Shown here: positions 1 to 13,500 of the stretch, piece by piece
How the letters are laid out: every line of letters begins with the position of its first letter
How positions within the stretch are numbered: the stretch's first letter is position 1
Source: Costus lasius
Taxonomy: Eukaryota > Streptophyta > Magnoliopsida > Zingiberales > Costaceae
Length of the DNA: 64,000 nucleotides
NCBI GenBank assembly: GCA_027563935.2
Contig: CM050450.1
Location: 7,547,957-7,611,956 of the forward strand
Direction: 5' to 3'
The notes under the pieces: generated by a model
Databases searched by the model: none
Seen by the model: the letters and a program-made list of their open reading frames with translations, nothing else
Told to the model about the DNA's origin: nothing
Made by a program: the position numbers and the translations under genes

Positions 1-284
1 CGCTTGTCACAAGAGCTCAAATGGTGGCATGTTGCCTAGTTTTAGTGGAAGAAAGGAAAGAAGAAAAAGAATAGAGGGCTGGGCCCAATTGGGCTATGAG
101 GGTTACTGGTTTTTTAAAAGGAATTTCGCAAAAAACTCTGACTTTTAGGTATTTACAGCTAGTCCCTTAGTTTGCAAATATACCCTTGCAACCCTTGTAC
201 TAAAACAACTAATTATAGCATTAGATGCCTTTAAGCAGTTTTAAGTTAGTAGTAAAAGAGAAATATAGAAAAAGTTAAAGTGAT

Positions 285-900
285 ACTGGAGGTGGATGTT
301 TGGCTCATTTGATGAGTATTACAGGGAGCTATGTTTTCGGCACCAAAAGACTCGTCTTAAGACTATGCATCTTAATGGCTTGCCAAAATGAACTAATAGA
401 ACACCAGTGAATAGAGTTGGATTTATATTATCACATGTAAATTTACCTAATTTTTATTGGGTGAATCTTTGACTATAACAACTTATGTTAATAATTTATC
501 CCCTTTTGTTCCTTCGTTTGAAAGTATGCCACAAAGAGTTTCAAGGGGGGAAGAATGTCTTTTGAATTTTGTGCCTTTATTTATATCCTAAAGAACTTCA
601 GGTCAAAGCTTGATTCCAAAGTCAAATGATGTATTTTTGTTGGTTATAAAAATCATGACTTTGGTTACAAGATTTATGATCCAATTGAGAAAAAGTTGAC
701 AAGTAGTTGATATATTGTGTTCTTTGATGATTAAGTACTTTGAAAATTTTAACAAGATGATAAATAAGCAAAAGCTATAGAAAAATTAGCTGATTTAGAA
801 AGCCCTCTAGTAGGAACAAATCATGGTAATATTGATGTAGATGTTCCTAATACTAAGATAGTTGAGTTATATGGTCAAGAGATTGCAATGTTTTCATAAT
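285..900 (+). pseudogene. copia-type retrotransposon relic (integrase end to pre-RT linker)
   Basis: Broken reading frames on the plus strand spell familiar Ty1/copia pol segments. Around 375-480 there is an integrase-like stretch (NRTPVNRVGFILSHVNLPNF, then a degraded WGESL/TTYV.NLSP segment). Around 610-720 there is the linker usual before reverse transcriptase (IFVGYKNHDFGYKIYDP). Many stops and frame changes interrupt it. No LTR, primer site or target duplication was found, so the edges are approximate. This is old, inactive retrotransposon DNA. The family call is from motif resemblance only. Confidence 0.6.
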
Positions 901-2370
901 CTATTGGTGCAATTGAGATTCTTATGAGATCTAGTAGGATTATACAAACTTTAATATACACCTTGCTTGGTATCATTGTTCATTTATTGCTTGTATTCAT
1001 CCATTTTAAGGAGTATAATATAAAGAGTCTTGTTTGCAAGACAAATATCCACAATATAACTCAGAATTGTGTGTTTGGAATGACACACTCCCTTAATAAG
1101 GAATAAGTAGCACCACACCATCTGTCACTTGTAAATATCATCTTGAGCACAAAATCTTCTTTTTTAAGTAATGACTTGAGTGAAATAAAATGCATTACAA
1201 AATTTGAAGGGTTGGGATATGGAGTCCCTCCCATGCAAAGCATGTATCAAATGGTGGTTGTAAATGCACTTCATAACCTTTTGGGTGTGATTTACTATAT
1301 CTTTTACTTCGTCCATCTGATACAATGTGTTTATCTATGATGTCTAGAAAATGCGAAGTTAATCATGTTGGATCAACTCTTTAAATTGTTTCATTGTTTA
1401 TCACATGTTGAATGATATTCTTTTGCCAATCTCCTTAATAGTCTCTATAAGCTAGTGAATGAAGGTTATATCATAGTACTAAGCTGATATATTTATTGAC
1501 TTGTGAAAAATAACTTTGTGATTATAATAAATAAGAAGTTGATACTCATTTGGGTTGGCCCCACCCAAGGATCACACATGAGGAGTGACATTGAAGTTCT
1601 TGGCTCTTTATGTCCTTTTATCTATGTGCAACATTCTTGAACTTTATTGTCAAGATGAGGGTGTTAGTGGTTCAATACTAAGGCTAAATTTTTACCTCTT
1701 GGATGCTATTGCATAATAATAGGTGTCACTTATGAGGAATTTGTGTGAAGAGAATCATTTTTTAGATTGTTTGGTACTTTGGTTGATGTATAGTTTTTTC
1801 TAGTAGTATGTGCATCATCAATTTGTGTTTAGGAAGACTCTAGAATTAATATTGATGGTGCTCGGTCCCTCAATTCTTCAGAGTCTCACATTAGTCATTA
1901 CCATTATTAGGAGTTATATGGCTTGCAGAGCCTCCATGTATATTTACGCTTCAGTGTATTTGATTTGTAAAAGATGTGGATTTTGTTGCACTTCTGAAAC
2001 TTATTATGCCTTCCACTATGGTCTCATAGTGTGGTCATTCAACAAATCATATCAAAGTTGATTGCAAGTTCTCCTCAAAGGAGTATTGTGCGCTTGAAGC
2101 TCAGATAGCGTACTCTTTCTTCTCCACAAGCTTAGTATTGACTATAGATGGGGGCTCTTACTATGTGTTAGTCAAAGTCTTTATGCTTCTCAACTAAAGA
2201 TTGCTTGTTGATTGGTAACTAGTACAATTGTTCATAGAATGCAAGACAAATCTTTTGCTAGGCCTTGGTGTATTTGGAGATGTTGGGGTAGTCATTGATA
2301 AGGTGTGGTTTGACCTAAATAATGCTTCCCTCCTTTAAACAATTTGTTATCAGATGCATAGCCAACCGTG
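901..2370. other. no gene seen; probable further decayed repeat DNA
   Basis: AT-rich sequence with only short chance ORFs. Parts may continue the copia relic to the left: a segment near 1210-1260 loosely recalls the pol region before RNase H. The decay is too strong to assign it. Confidence 0.4.
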
Positions 2371-2428
2371 GCAATATCCAATATTATCCGATCATTGTGG
2401 CGATATCTAATAGTATCTGAGCATTTTG
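2371..2428. repeat. two-copy 29-bp imperfect tandem repeat
   Basis: Two adjacent copies of a GTGGC-ATATC-AATA-TATC-GA-CATT pattern differ by a few transitions. No coding role is seen. Confidence 0.6.
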
Positions 2429-2596
2429 TCATGTGGGATCAATATTATGTGTTTTGGGAGCCATAGAAACGATAATTAGAAAGAATTAAAAGAGGGATTA
2501 GAAATAAAATTTGAGAATTTTGGATCCTATAGAGAATTTTAGACTTGGAGATAGCTACAAAACTAAATCTAGCTGCTTGAGTGGAGATAAAATAAG

Positions 2597-3377
2597 CAAG
2601 GTTGTCAGGATCGAGATCCTACCTAGGAATGATAAAGACTTTATGGGATCGGAACGAAGAATCGGATCGTAAGATCTTACGATCTTACCAAATTACTTAA
2701 AATATATAATTTTTTAAAATATATTTATCTAATTAGACTTAAGAGTATAAAAAATATTTTAATAAGCAATAAATTATATATATATATATATACTATTATT
2801 CAAATATATTAATTGTATAGTATAAAACAATGAAATTGAATATTTGTGAGATGATGATGATGGAGATAAGTTAATAGAAGATGAATATAATAAAGATGTA
2901 CAATAAAACTAGAAACAACAAAGACGTGTACTGAAATGAAGACAACAAATAAAAATATGAAAAATGATGAAGATAAAGATATACATTATAATGACAATAA
3001 CAAATATTATAAAGTTTATTCTAATAAATAATTAAAGTAGACAAATATAGTTGTAGATGATAACGAGCTTAAGTTGATGAATATTGGTAAAAAAAAGCAA
3101 ATAATGATAATTAAAGACGAAAAATTACATCACATCAATTAAAAGCTTTTAACATAATAGAATATTGATTTTTAGTATAATATGAACTTATTTTACCTAT
3201 CAATTTATCATCGAGTAGGATCGATCCCATCGATCCTACCCGATTCTAAGACCCAGATCGTGGGCTTGTAAGATTCTACCATATTTCAGATCCTACATTC
3301 GTGCTGGAATGGTTTGCCTAATTTGGATCGTAGGATTGGAAGATCCTAAGACCCGAAACACATTTTTGATAACCTTG
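2597..3377. mobile_element. non-autonomous hAT-type DNA transposon, 781 bp
   Basis: The left end is CAAGGTTGTCA and the right end is the inverse of CAAGGTTATCA, so the terminal inverted repeats match at 10 of 11 bases. The flanking 8-bp direct repeat AAAATAAG occurs at 2589-2596 and 3378-3385. An 8-bp target duplication with short TIRs is the hallmark of hAT elements. GATCC/GGATC-rich subterminal repeats lie at both ends and the middle is AT-rich. No transposase ORF is present, so it would depend on a partner. Confidence 0.85.
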
Positions 3378-3385
3378 AAAATAAG

Positions 3386-4554
3386 AACCAAAATAGTAAG
3401 ATTTTCTAATGGTTGGTGTCTGGATTGGAATGTACTATCCCATTAATGTTTTTTGAATATGACACACTTTTAATTTCATCGGTACTAGTATACCTGTACA
3501 CCCAATAAACTTGTTTTCATATGGTCGTACTAATCTACTGCTGGTCGTACTAATTCAGGGTGTGACACCAGGCTTAGCTCCCAGTAGAGTTTGAGACTTG
3601 AATCAATGGTTCAAACCACATGGATTAGTTATATTACCCCCTTCATCTCTTCATCCGATGAATGTAGCCTTCTACCTCTTGTAGCAAAAGTCGAGTAGTC
3701 TCTAAGCTATGTTAGAATCGGTGACAAAAAGTCTGCAGATCTTCAATGTAGACCGAGTTATTGTCCTCCCACTCTCTATCTTTATACCTCTTTTCATTTT
3801 CCCCTCCATTTGTTAATGCTCTCATGGCTGAATAATACCTATTCTTTCTCCAAAACGTCATTCTAGGCTCTCTCTTCTCAACTTACTACACTCGGAACAT
3901 TGTATGTTCAAGCACTATACTTTTATTAGAAAATTTAATTTAATTAAGATTAATACCACATGGATCTCGTTGTGCAACAGCACAATTCATCTACATGCAT
4001 ACGCTTTTAAAACCTTGACTACATTGCTCCACAATCTGCTAATTTATGTAATGCATTTATGTTATATACTTATATCGAGTCCATTCTCTGACGTAATAAT
4101 GGTTTAAGCCCAGCTATAATTTGTTCCACTAGGTTGAGTTGGTTGCTGATCACAAAATAATTTATGTCAAAAAATTTAAACCGGAAATCCAACCATGCAC
4201 ACATTTTGACAAATGAAGTACTTGAATATTGCTAATACTACGATAATTTTTTTGCCTATGATTACATCCTTGACAAAAGTGGTACACTGGTACCTATCCT
4301 TTTGGTTATTTTGGAACCTCTTTTATATATTCCTTCACTAGTGGAAGATAGAATTTAGTCTTTTTGACATACTCACATGGAGTAATAGGCTATCTTGCCT
4401 ATGGTGTTTTCTTAGACATTCCCATGAGATTATGGTACAAGATAAATTGTTGATATTAGTATATGAACAAAATCCTTGCGTTTAAAAGATAACATAGATT
4501 GAATGTTATATTGACTGCAGTCAATCCTGTTAGGTATTGAACCTTGAGCTATAG
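3386..4554. other. intron or upstream DNA of the pseudouridine synthase gene; nothing specific seen
   Basis: No exon with pseudouridine synthase motifs (the HRLD catalytic motif or the preceding NKP-G region) could be found here or further left. Only short chance ORFs are present. Confidence 0.4.
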
Positions 4555-7500
4555 ACAAGCATGCAAGATTGTCAAGTATTTCAAGGTTTTTTCTTTGACA
4601 AAAAGTATTATCTTTGCAGTTTGTCATCAAGCAGCCAATTGGAACAATGAATTATCCAGGGGTAGCAATGGGCCTTTATGTAGCTTCTTCATCAGGTTAT
4701 ATCATTGTGATCCCACTTATTTTTACATCTAGGTTTGAAAATTTGATCTGAACTGATGCACCAGTTTATTGATCTAACTGATATACTGGTCTAGTATTGG
4801 ACCGATATGCTACAATGAGACTGATTGTACCACATATAGTAAAACCGGACCTATTGCATACTGGGATCAAAACTTTAAACCTTGTTTTACATGCTTAAGT
4901 GCTCCTTAAGTTAACAAGATTGTTGTCTCTACTCTCTAGCCATTGAAACAATAGTTATCTCTCTAGACATCTTACTTCTAAGCTTCTACAGTTTTGTGAG
5001 AAATATTTTCTTTATTTAGTTCTAACACACAAATTTAAACCAGGGAAGCCAGCGGTGAGCAAGGTGCTAGTTCTTGAGAGAAATTCGCAGAAAAACCAAA
5101 CTCTTGTGCAGGTATATTGTCGGTTGTTGTGCTAGGGCATTCTGGTACCTATTCTCCTTTTGTTCAATAAGAATAAAACCTATTCTTTAATGATAAGTTA
5201 TTGTGGGCATTTCAGTAACTTCAACTTTGGAAGTTGCATTAATCTAAAACCTTTTAGCTACAACCTTACAATTTGGCAGTTTTTTTTAGCTTAGTTGTAA
5301 AATTAGTTAACATCTATTGAAATTTTATGTTGCAGTAGTAGGTTGGTTTTTTTGCTGTTAGAGTGTTATTTTCCTTAACGGGTATGGGCTCGGGTCTACA
5401 CTCTAGACCCGACCCATTATCCTTATGTTATTTAGTCTCTGTAACCCTAATGATTAATGGTATCTTGATTTTCTTTCAACTTGGTATCAGAGCGGTTTTT
5501 GCCTTCGTCGCCCTTGCTTATCGCCGCCACCTCTCTTCCTCTCCTCTTGTGTGCTATTTTTTTTCCCATCGCTTGGTGCGGTGAGCGTGCACCTTGTTCG
5601 TCCGTGCTGGTCCGTGCTGCTGGCGCAGTGAAGCGTTAGCCTTGGGCATGGCTACGTGAAGCACCCTTTTGCCCTTTCTCTTTCGCCGCCTGACGCCTTG
5701 GTTCGGACGAGTGTGTTGCCGCCTGCGTCACCTGTTAGCCGCTAGTCCTCCTGATTGCCGCAGCTTCTCATACGATTCCGATTCTTCTTCCCGCCGCCGC
5801 AGCATCGATGCCTCATCTCCATTCAACCTGCCGGTTTTCTTGGGTTCTCCATCGCATGTTCCTCTCCTCGATGCCGTGCTGAAGCATTTGTTCCATCACA
5901 AGAGTCAAAAAGTTTGGAGTCGCTGGTGCTTTGTTCCTGCGACATCTTTGACAGCCTCTTGATATCGCCTTCTCCACAGGTGTCTTCGTTGCTACGTTTT
6001 ATTTACGTACAATTTTTGCTACACGAAGTCCGCTGCTTGGTCATTATCTATTTCTCTCCTTTTGCCAATCAAGCCTTGTTCACTATTATATATAAAAAAG
6101 GGAGGAAGTGTTTGTAGTATATCACTATGGATCTCTTCTCATCTTCTTCTGATATTAAGCCCAATAATACTTTTGGTGGTAATATTGTTAAATTTGATGG
6201 TACAAATTTTTCGTTATGGTTTCAATCAGTTTGCCTTTTTCCGGGGTCTCATGGCAAGGAACATCATCTCACTCAACCAGCCCCTTCTGTTACTGACCCT
6301 ACTTATGAGACCTGACATAGGTCTGATATGGCCGTGCTGAATTTACTTCTTCACAGTATGGACAACAAAGTTGCCTCAACTATTATGTATCAGCAAACCA
6401 CCAAATATGCTTAGGAATTTCTTAATAGCACTTATGCTTCTCGACAAAATTTGAGTCATGTTCTTCGGCTGTATGAGGAGATCATCAATTTACAACAGGC
6501 CGGTCGCTCCTTTCAAGAAACTTATGCTTTGCTTCAGGGAAAATGGGATGAACTTTGCCAATATCATCCTGCGTCCTCTGATATTGAAGTTACTCTCCAG
6601 CAGCGACAGGAGTTCTTGGTGGCCAAATACTTGTCTTGCTTGGACCCTCAATATTCTGCTATTAGTTCATAATTATTAGTAGACTCTACTATTACAACGC
6701 TATAGGGGCCTTTTCTCGCTTGCTGCGTGTTACCGCTTCTTCCCAACCCAGGAAGGCTCTGAGTGCTTTGGCCGTTCCTCCTACTTCTTTTCCCATGGGT
6801 TGCAGGCGCAGTTCTGGTCGTGGGCGTGGTCGTGGTCGCGGCCACGGTTTCCCTCCATGCTCTCATTGTGGATGCTCCAACCACTCCTCAGACCGATGCT
6901 GGCAAAAGTTTGGTCAACCCTCTACACGGTCGGCTGTTCTTCCTGACAGTAGTTCGTCTGGCCCTTCTCTTCCGCCTACCGCCGCTCCTACTGTTACCAT
7001 TTCCGCTGCTGAATATGAAGGGTTACTTCAGTCGGCTTCTACTCCCACCACCGACTCATCTACGTTCATCGCTGCTTCTGCTCTTGCTTCGGGTACAGCC
7101 ACTTTTGCTTCATCTGCATCCACTTGGATTGTTGATTCTGGTGCCTCATACCATATGACAGGTAACTATACATTGTTTGTTTCTCTATCCACTGGAGGTG
7201 TCTATCCCCCTGTTTCTATTGCTGATGGCTCTCTTGTGCCTGTTGCCGGTGTGGGCACTATTTTTATATCTCCCATGCTTACTCTCAACCATGTCCTATA
7301 CATACCTTCTTTTCCGGTTAACTTGTTTTCTGTTGGTGCTTTTGCTGCTCATTTTCATTGTAGCGTAACCTTTTTCCCTTCTCATTGTCTCTTTCAGGAC
7401 CTACGGACGGGGAAGACGATTGGTGGGGGGTCTAGACAGGGTGGCGTCTATACTCTTGCTGCCTCCACATTTCCTCAAGCTATGTCTTCTGCTGCCGTTT

Positions 7501-10500
7501 CACCTCTTCTTTGGTACAAACGTCTTGGTCATCCGTCTTCTGCTCTTTTCCAATAGTTCTTGTCCTTACTGTCGCCGCCCTCCATCCCTTGTGACGCCTG
7601 CGAGCTGGGTAAACATCATCGGGTCTCCTTGCCTCATGCTGCTGCTCCTCGCCACTTACAGCCTTTTCATCTTATCCATTCTGATATTTGGGGCTCGAGT
7701 CTTGTTCCCAGTCGTGAGGGTTACAAGTATTTTGTTACTTTTATCGACGATTTTTCTCGTCTGTGCTGGTGTTATGTTTTGGTTAAACGCTCTGATGTCT
7801 TTGATGTATTTCGCACTTTCTTTAATGAAATTCAGAATCAGTTTGGTGTGTCTATTAAAGTTCTGCGTTCGGATAATGCTTTGGAGTATACTAGTACTTC
7901 TTTTAATTCGTTTTGCGTTGATCATGACATCTTACATGAGATCACTTGTGCTTACACTTCTTCACAAAATGGGGTTGCTGAGCGCAAGAATCGCCAGCTC
8001 CTTGATGTGGCCCGCACTCTCTTGTTCCACATGCAGGTTCCACGTTCTTTTTAGTCTGATGCAGTCCTCACGGCATCTTATCTTATTAATCGGGTTCCCA
8101 CTTCTGTCTTGGGTGGTCGCTCGCCTTTCTCTCTTGTTTTTTCGTCTCAGGTCCCCTTCTTTCTTTCTCCCCGCGTTTTTGAATGCCTTTGTTTTGTTCG
8201 TGTTTTTGGACCGGGTGTTGACAAGCTTAGTCCTTGGGCGACTATGTATGTGTTTCTTGGGTATTCTCGTACACAAAAAGGGTATCGCTGTTTTGATCCT
8301 TCCAGTGGTCGTACCTTTATTAGTGTTGATGTCACGTTTCATGAGTCTCAGCCATTTTTTTCTTCTACCCGGGCCACGTCTGGTTCTCAGGCTCTCCTTC
8401 ATGTTTCTATCGTTCTTCCTTCTACTCCTGTTCTCTCTCCTCCGGTCGCCTTGACCCCTTCCACTGTCTCGTTGCAGGTTTACAGCCGTCGCCCCAAGCC
8501 CCTCCCCATGGCCTCTCCTTCGCCGGCGGTTCCGGATGACGATCGTCCCATTGCTCTCCGCAAAGGCAAGCGCTCTTCCTCTCATTTTCCTCTCTCCCAC
8601 TATGTTTCTTACACTCATTTGTCTCCCGTTTACCGTGCTTTTTCGGTTGCTTTGTCTTTGTCTCCTCTGTCTACCTCTCCGCTGTACTTGTACCTGAGTG
8701 GAAGCAAGCTATGAACGCTGAAATTGAGGTCTTACAGGCTCGCGGGACTTGGACCCTGGTACCTCCTCCACCAGGGGTTCGTGTGGTTCCATGTCGGTGG
8801 GTTTTCACAATTAAATATCATGTCGGTAGCTCTATTGCTCGCTACAAAGCTCGCCTGGTTGCTAAAGGATTTTCTCAGGTGTATGGTGTTGACTATCATG
8901 ACACTTTCTCTCCAGTTGCTCGCCTTAATTCTGTTCGGGCCTTGTTTTCATTGGCTGTCAATTGTCATTGGTCTCTACATCAAATGGATGTCATCAATGC
9001 CTTCCTTTATGGTGATCTTTCTGAAGATGTTTACACGGAGCAACCGCCAGGCTATGTTGCTCAGGGGGAGATGATATGCAAACTACATAAGTCTATTTAT
9101 GGCCTCAAACAAAGCCCCCGTGCTTGGTTTCAAAAACTTTCCCAGATAATGACATTAGCTGGTTTTCGTCGTAGTCAAGCTGATCATTCTACTTTTATTC
9201 ACCGATCGAAGCGTGACATTATTATTTTAGCCGTCTATGTTGATGATATGCTTCTTACCGGTGATGACATACAGGGGATTGAGTACACTAAACTTCACCT
9301 ACAGTCTCATCTCCCTATCAAAGATTTGGGCACGCTGAGCTATTTTCTAGGGATTGAAATAGCCTATATGCGAAACTGCATCTTCATGTCTCAAAGGAAA
9401 TATGCTCTAGAACTTCTAGAAGAAATTGGTATGAGTGATTGCAAACCAGCTGATTCTCCCCTAGTTTCAAATCAGAAGTACAGTGCTAACATTGAATATA
9501 AACCTGTTGATGCAACATAGTACAGACGTTTGATAGGTAAACTTAACTATCTCACTGTTACTAGACCGGACATCTCACATGCCGTTGGCATTGTTAGCCA
9601 GTTCATGTAGCAACCTAAATAGTGTCACTGGGAGGCTGCTACCCGGATAGTTCAATATATTAAGGGGTCGTCTGGTCAGGATTTGAAATACTATAAAAAT
9701 GAACACACTAGAATTGAGGCTTACTCGGATGCTGACTATGCCGCAACGTTGATGATAGGAAATCTGTTTTCGGTTTCTGCACGTACCTTGGTGGTAATCT
9801 TGTCACGTGGTGAAGTAAAAAACAAAGTGTTATTGCTAGGTCAAGTTGTGAAGCTGAATATAGGGCTATGACACAGACTGTGTGCGAGATGTTATGGCTT
9901 AGGAACTTCCTACAGGAGTGTGGGATAGAAAGTCCCAAGCCGATGAATATATTTTGTGATAACCAAGCGGCCATCTTTATTGCTAACAATTCAGTGTTTC
10001 ATGAAAGAACCAAACATATTGAGGTTGATTGTCATTTCATCAAAGAAGCAATCAACAACAATCTTATTGCTACACCGTTTTTAAGATATGAGGAACATGT
10101 TGTCGACATCTTCACAAAGTCTCTTGGACCAGCAAGAATCAATCAACTGTGCAACAAGCTGGGTTTAATTAATATTTTTGCTCAATCTTGAGGGGGAGTG
10201 TTAGAGTATTATTTTCCTTAACAGGTATGGGCTCAGGTCTACACTCTAGACCCGACCCATTATCCTTATGTTATTTAGTCTTTATAACCCTAATGATTAA
10301 TGGTATCTTGATTTTCTTTCAACTTTTGCAATTCCTTATTTGTTTCTTGAGTTCCGAGTGTCTTTTTACTCAATAAATTGCATGCCTTGGTTATCTTTTT
10401 GCTTATGCATTATTGTTCTTTGGTTACGGAGTTTTGTGGGGTTTGCTGCATATCCAATTAGATAGTGGCAAACGAGTTGTCCTATGTTCTAGGCCACCTT

Positions 10501-13500
10501 ATAAACTGAGGGATGTGTAACACAAGCATGGAATCATGTCTTGATCCGTGTGGGCCCGCATTTGATATTGGCCCAATTTGAGCTTAATGTTTAATTTTCA
10601 CTGTTTATGGAAAGCATTCAAAGAGCCCCTGGCAGTGTCGAATCTCCCTCCCTATGATCCCCTTAGCGGAATATCCCTCCCTGAGATACATCTAGCAGTA
10701 CTCCCTCCTTGGCGAATGGTCCGGGTGGCAAGAATGGTGAGGCTGAGAAGGTTTTGTATAGTTGCACGTAGCAGTTTTCTCGCAAGCAGCACAGTAACCC
10801 AAAACGCACACCCCCGCTTCTGCCCAACCGGCCCCATTTCACTAGCATCATCATCACTTGTGGGCCTGTGGCTCGCCTGATACGAAGTATTGGCACCAAA
10901 ATTTGTGAATTACTAAAATTGTCATAATACTTAGATTTAATTCCTTGATCTCAAGTACTAAAAAAATTTAGGGGTTTCCATCACTCAACCCAAAATAAAC
11001 CTGTCATGAGTCTCATGCTTTAATCTTTCCAAATGAACTTGAATAGTTGAATCAATATTTTAAACATCTGAATCCTAATTTGGAATGGTTTGCTTTTGTA
11101 CTTTGGTTTAATCTGAATTCTTCTGGTTTTATTATATTACTATTCTTAATAAAATTAAACAAATATACAATAGAAAATACAAGTACTTATGTCATATAAT
11201 TAAATTGATTAATTTATACTTTTCTTTGCATGTTATTATTTGAATGTCAATATAATATAATAGTAATGAATATATACATTTAACTGAAAAATAAAATGGT
11301 TGTTTTTGTTTCATTCAGTTTGAAATTGTAAATCCAAAACTGAATCAAAAGATAATAACCAAAGAGAAAATTGAACTGAACTATATTTTTAACGGAAGCT
11401 GAACGAAATGATAAGTTTGGTTTGGTTTACTTTTCAGGGTGTCTTTATTTATGGACATCCTTAGCATCATATAAGGAAATAAAATTCAGAGCACCTTTCA
11501 TGTGGGTTTATTGGCTGATTTTTTGCCCAGTTCTTTTGATGCGACATTATTCTTTGTAAGTATTTTATGATTGCATACTGCAAAATTTTGAATATTCACA
11601 GGTTGAGATTCATTCTGGACGACCACATCAAATCAGAATCCATCTTGCATTTATTGGACATCCACTTATAGGTGAGTCTCGTTTGAAATTTTGTTGTTCA
11701 AACTGACAGCATCACTTGCTTGTTCATTCTATTTGTGTTCAACAGAATAGCATAAACTATTTTTATGTTGGTTAGTATAGTTGAACTGTGTTAGTTTAAG
11801 TTGAGTGTGTGCTATCACAAGAAATTCACTCTTACAACACGAGGGACTGCCGGTGACATCACAATAGACTATTGTCATACCTTGTTCTTCGCTTCATGAA
11901 AACCAAGGAAGTGGTGGCAGCAACTAAGTTCAGCCCAAACCCAGAGTAGATCTCAACCATAATGGATTATGATACTACATGGCGGAAGGCAGAAATTAAC
12001 ATGAAAAGAGATGAGGACGAAAGAACATCGAAAGATATGAGTAAAAGCAACGTTATAAAACAAAACAAACTTACAAAACCTCTTTGCCTGGTCTAAGTGC
12101 TGCACAACCCTACACCTGTGCCCTAGGGTGTGGCCAATTTCAGGATATCTCGGACATTGATGGCACTTCTATCAATCTCACAATGTAAGAGGAACACTCT
12201 CTTACTTGATCCCTTGTAGAGAGTTCCTCTCTTAGCCAATCACTCCAATGATCTAATGGATTGCTTGATCCTTCAAACCCTCTACGCCTCCCTATTTATA
12301 CACACTTAGGGGGGCTTACAATGTCCTAAATAGATGAATTGGATTAAAGCCACCTTGGATGGGTCACTTGGTCCAATTCCTGCCAAAACATCCATGGAAG
12401 ACTTGGCACCTAATTCTCTGCCAAGTATTTGAATTTCGAACCCAATGAGTTGGTTTATGCTAGTTTGAATCGGTTTGGCCTTCTATTGCTTGGGTCAAAC
12501 GTTGGGCATATGCCTCTATGTCGCACTGTGCACCTATGTGCCCTTGTGTTGTGTGCCATTGTGACGTCTTGTGCACCTCGCATCTTGTTGTGTCGAGCCT
12601 CTATGTAGCATGTTGGTGTCATGCCCCTATGTGAGTTGCACCTATAATGTAGATTGGACGCTCTCACCCTAGACCTGGCAATTCGGGTCAATGGGTCATA
12701 AACGGGTCGTGTCAGCTGTGGCCCGTGACCCGATTAAGCTAACCCGAACACGACCCGTTTAATTAATTAGGTCAAACTGTGTAACCTGAACACGACCAGA
12801 ATATAATTAGGTTAACCCGACACGACCCGAATAACCCATTTATCATTCATATTTTAAATATAAATAATAAATTGATAAAAATTATATTAAAATTAATAAA
12901 AATTTGGGTTTATGAGTGGGCCAAAATCTAGGTTAAAAGATAGTTAGAAGATATTTGGGCTTATGGGCTAGCAATAAGAGTTAAATGAGCCTATCTTTAA
13001 ATTTTATACATATAAATATATATTCTAATCGGGTTAAGTGGGTCAACCCATTTACAACCCGACATAACCCGATTATTTTTGGGTCATAAATGGGTTGACC
13101 TGTTTATGACCTGAACATGATTATGGCTGATCCGAACCCGCCTAACTTCGTGTCGTGTCGAGTCGAGTCGGGTCAGTGGGTCATGTCAAATTTTGCCAGG
13201 TCTATCTCACCCTATGCTATGTGCAATGTGTCGTGTTCTAGCATCCACACATTGTGCTCATAAGGCCCATATGGTATGCCTCCACACTGTGGTATGCATG
13301 GTGTTGCAAGGTTTAGCGTGCTCGACCCATTCACATGCACCTCATGCTATTCGACTCTGACTCTCACTCAATCGCCTAGCCCGCGTATAGATGTGTTGGG
13401 CCCTACATTATTCCTAAAAAGTACAATAGTTTACCAAGGTTTTTGAGTGTAAACTTATCGTCAAGTTGTTTCTTAATGTCCACAATACCTAGTTCATCAC

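Larger units (their letters stand above)
5356..10324 (+). mobile_element. copia LTR retrotransposon with very short LTRs, about 4.97 kb, inactive
   Basis: Complete element inside the intron between pseudouridine synthase exons 2 and 3, in sense orientation. Direct repeat TTTGC flanks it at 5351-5355 and 10325-10329. The two LTRs are about 125 bp each. A perfect initiator-methionine primer site TGGTATCAGAGC follows the left LTR and a purine tract GAGGGGGAG precedes the right one. Gene order gag, protease, integrase, RT, RNase H marks it as Ty1/copia. The coding part is broken by several stops and frameshifts. Confidence 0.93.

Noticed and set aside
4585..4622. A 37-bp GT-AG intron that would repair the pseudouridine synthase frame
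   Set aside because: Too short for plant splicing (usual minimum about 60-70 bp), and the region aligns in length with coding sequence of the family.
11960..11980. Degenerate primer-site-like TAGTATCATAATCC on the minus strand
   Set aside because: About four mismatches to the initiator tRNA site and on the wrong side of the RT fragment for a 5' LTR.
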